From CAZGSN01 sp964371655 (lineage in GTDB: Bacteria; Desulfobacterota; Binatia; HRBIN30), in the NCBI GenBank assembly GCA_964371655.1, contig CAYJOD010000123.1, positions 1 through 15,277 on the forward strand: DNA of 15,277 bases. The letters are read 5' to 3'. Below, in pieces: positions 14,160 through 15,277 of this stretch; position 1 is the stretch's first letter, and each line of letters begins with the position of its first letter. The notes under the pieces were generated by a model. The model worked only from the letters and a program-made list of their open reading frames with translations, ran no database searches and was not told the DNA's origin. A program made the translations under genes and the position numbers.

Positions 14160-15091
14160 ACGAGCCGCGGCGCATCTGTGTGGATGCCGCCAGCGCCGGC
14201 CAGCGTCTGGATCGATTCCTGGTGGGGCGCGCCGATATCGTTTCGCGCTCGCAGATCCAAAGGCGTATCGCCGCGGACGGTGTCCGTATCGACGGTGTGG
14301 CGGTCAAGGCGGGTGTGCTGGTGCGCGCCGGACAGGTGATTGAGATCGACCCGCCGCCAGCGGCGGACCTCTCGCGCGTCGAAGCGCAGGAGATCGCGCT
14401 CGACGTGCTCTTCGAAGACGACGACCTGCTCGTCATCAACAAACCGCCGGGACTGGTGGTTCATCCGGCCCCCGGCAACTGGCAGGGGACGTTGGTGAGT
14501 GCGCTGCTTCATCATTGGGGTGGTGCGCGGCCGGGGCTCGACGCCCTGCGCCCGGGCATTGTGCATCGTCTCGACAAGGACACCTCAGGCGTCTTGGTGA
14601 TCGCCAAGGACGCCGCGACCCTCGCCGATCTCGCGGCGCAGTTCCATGATCGCCTGGTCAAGAAGCAGTACTTGGCAATCGTCTACGGCAGGATTGCTAG
14701 CGACTCCGGCACAATTAGTGAGCCGATCGGTCGCAATCCCGTACACCGCAAGCAAATGGCGATTCGGCGCGGCGGGCGCAACGCCGAGACTCGCTTCCGA
14801 GTTGTCGAGCGCTTCGGGGCGGTGACCGTGGTGCGCTTGTCTCCGCAGACCGGGCGAACGCATCAGCTGCGTGTTCATCTGACATCGATTGGCCATCCCA
14901 TCGTCGGCGATACGACCTACGGTGGCGCCCGCACCCGCAGCGGCGATACGAGGATCGCGCGCCAGGCCTTGCACGCGGAGCGCCTGGCGTTTCGTCATCC
15001 GCGTACGGGAGCGCACGTCTCGTTTACCGCTCCCCTGCCGTCAGACATGGCGCGTCTCCTCGACGCGTATCGAGCCGAGGTGGCGCGATGA
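14156..15091 (+). CDS. rluD: RluD-family 23S rRNA pseudouridine synthase
   Basis: Enzymes of this RluA/RluD family convert specific uridines of 23S rRNA (helix 69 for RluD) to pseudouridine. The 311-residue product has an N-terminal S4 RNA-binding domain (about 14-60, QRLDRFLV to VRAGQVIEI). The catalytic domain includes LLVINKPPGLVVHPAPGN (91-108), the motif HRLDKDTSG (137-145) with catalytic D140, and the later motifs LSPQTGRTHQLRVHL and GHPIVGDTTYGG. The start is GTG at 14156, overlapping the ribF stop in GTGA, so translation is probably coupled. The S4 domain and length favour RluD over the shorter RluA or RluC-type relatives. The exact target is inferred. Confidence 0.92.
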   Translation: MNEPRRICVDAASAGQRLDRFLVGRADIVSRSQIQRRIAADGVRIDGVAVKAGVLVRAGQVIEIDPPPAADLSRVEAQEIALDVLFEDDDLLVINKPPGLVVHPAPGNWQGTLVSALLHHWGGARPGLDALRPGIVHRLDKDTSGVLVIAKDAATLADLAAQFHDRLVKKQYLAIVYGRIASDSGTISEPIGRNPVHRKQMAIRRGGRNAETRFRVVERFGAVTVVRLSPQTGRTHQLRVHLTSIGHPIVGDTTYGGARTRSGDTRIARQALHAERLAFRHPRTGAHVSFTAPLPSDMARLLDAYRAEVAR

Positions 15092-15277
15092 AGCGAATGG
15101 CGGACAGCCTCGTTGCGGTCGGGGGCGGAGCCACGGCAAAGTCGTCCACGGAGCGGTGGAGCCGCATGAGGCCTCATGTCAGATGGTGGCGGACGAGCCG
15201 TCCGCGATTGCCTCAAGCCAGCGCCCCAAGCGGAATATTATCGCCGGGAGCGCGGGCGGCCCGCCCGCATGGCTCAT
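15092..15277. other. Palindrome-rich tail without a recognised gene
   Basis: After rluD there are three separate palindromes: CATGAGGCCTCATG (15165-15178), GCGGAC-GAGCC-GTCCGC (15189-15205) and GCGGGC-GGCCC-GCCCGC (15252-15268). A frame starting ATG at 15088, overlapping the rluD stop, stays open to the window end, but its product is Arg/Pro/Ser-rich and matches nothing I recognise. The last palindrome, preceded by CGGGAGC, resembles repeats I recall as common in GC-rich environmental genomes. The stretch may be repeat-derived, or the beginning of an unknown gene. Confidence 0.45.

Overview
The window is a GC-rich, gene-dense bacterial chromosome segment. It looks like a Deltaproteobacteria-type lineage (Desulfobacterota, Myxococcota, Binatia or similar). 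That placement is inference: it rests on the tol cluster order tolQ-tolR-tolA-tolB-pal-cpoB, the tpiA-secG-tRNA-Leu(GAG) linkage, an acetoacetyl-CoA synthetase, and widespread-type intergenic palindromes. The first ~77 bases contain long G and C homopolymers and look like a poor contig end.

Layout. (1) Positions 3-878 (+) hold the C-terminal part of an acetoacetyl-CoA synthetase, cut by the window edge. (2) Positions 879-1193 show no gene. (3) Positions 1194-4048 look like a small, decayed genomic island inserted in the 3' end of a tRNA-Leu(GAG) gene. A displaced copy of the tRNA 3' end (1194-1217) repeats the intact tRNA 3' end (4025-4048) in the same orientation, with 23 of 24 bases identical. 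Next to the intact tRNA lies the C-terminal remnant of a tyrosine recombinase (3758-3985, +). Between them are four co-oriented (-) broken genes fused by deletions: a molybdopterin oxidoreductase C-terminus, a ferredoxin N-terminus, a short-chain dehydrogenase lacking its N-terminus, and a frameshifted zinc-type quinone oxidoreductase lacking its N-terminus. (4) Positions 4026-7616 (-) form a glycolytic and export operon, gap-pgk-tpiA-secG-tRNA-Leu. (5) Positions 7617-7740 are a divergent promoter region with two back-to-back TTGACT boxes. (6) Positions 7741-13183 (+) hold the complete Tol-Pal envelope system: tolQ, tolR, a TolA/TonB-type linker protein, tolB, pal and cpoB (ybgF). (7) Positions 13233-15091 (+) hold ribF and rluD, which overlap. 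(8) The last ~185 bases are palindrome-rich with no recognised gene.

How the genes work together. Gap, Pgk and TpiA carry out adjacent steps of glycolysis/gluconeogenesis. SecG is a translocon subunit. TolQ, TolR and TolA form the proton-driven inner-membrane motor that acts through TolB and Pal on the outer membrane during division, with CpoB as accessory factor. RibF makes FMN and FAD. RluD modifies 23S rRNA.

The main finding is the tRNA-flanked island remnant, whose parts fit one another: direct repeat, repeat geometry, integrase fragment and broken cargo. Secondary points are the operon-internal palindromic elements, each of a different type, and a RibF whose FAD-synthetase half departs from the usual motifs. 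I found no convincing new functional system.
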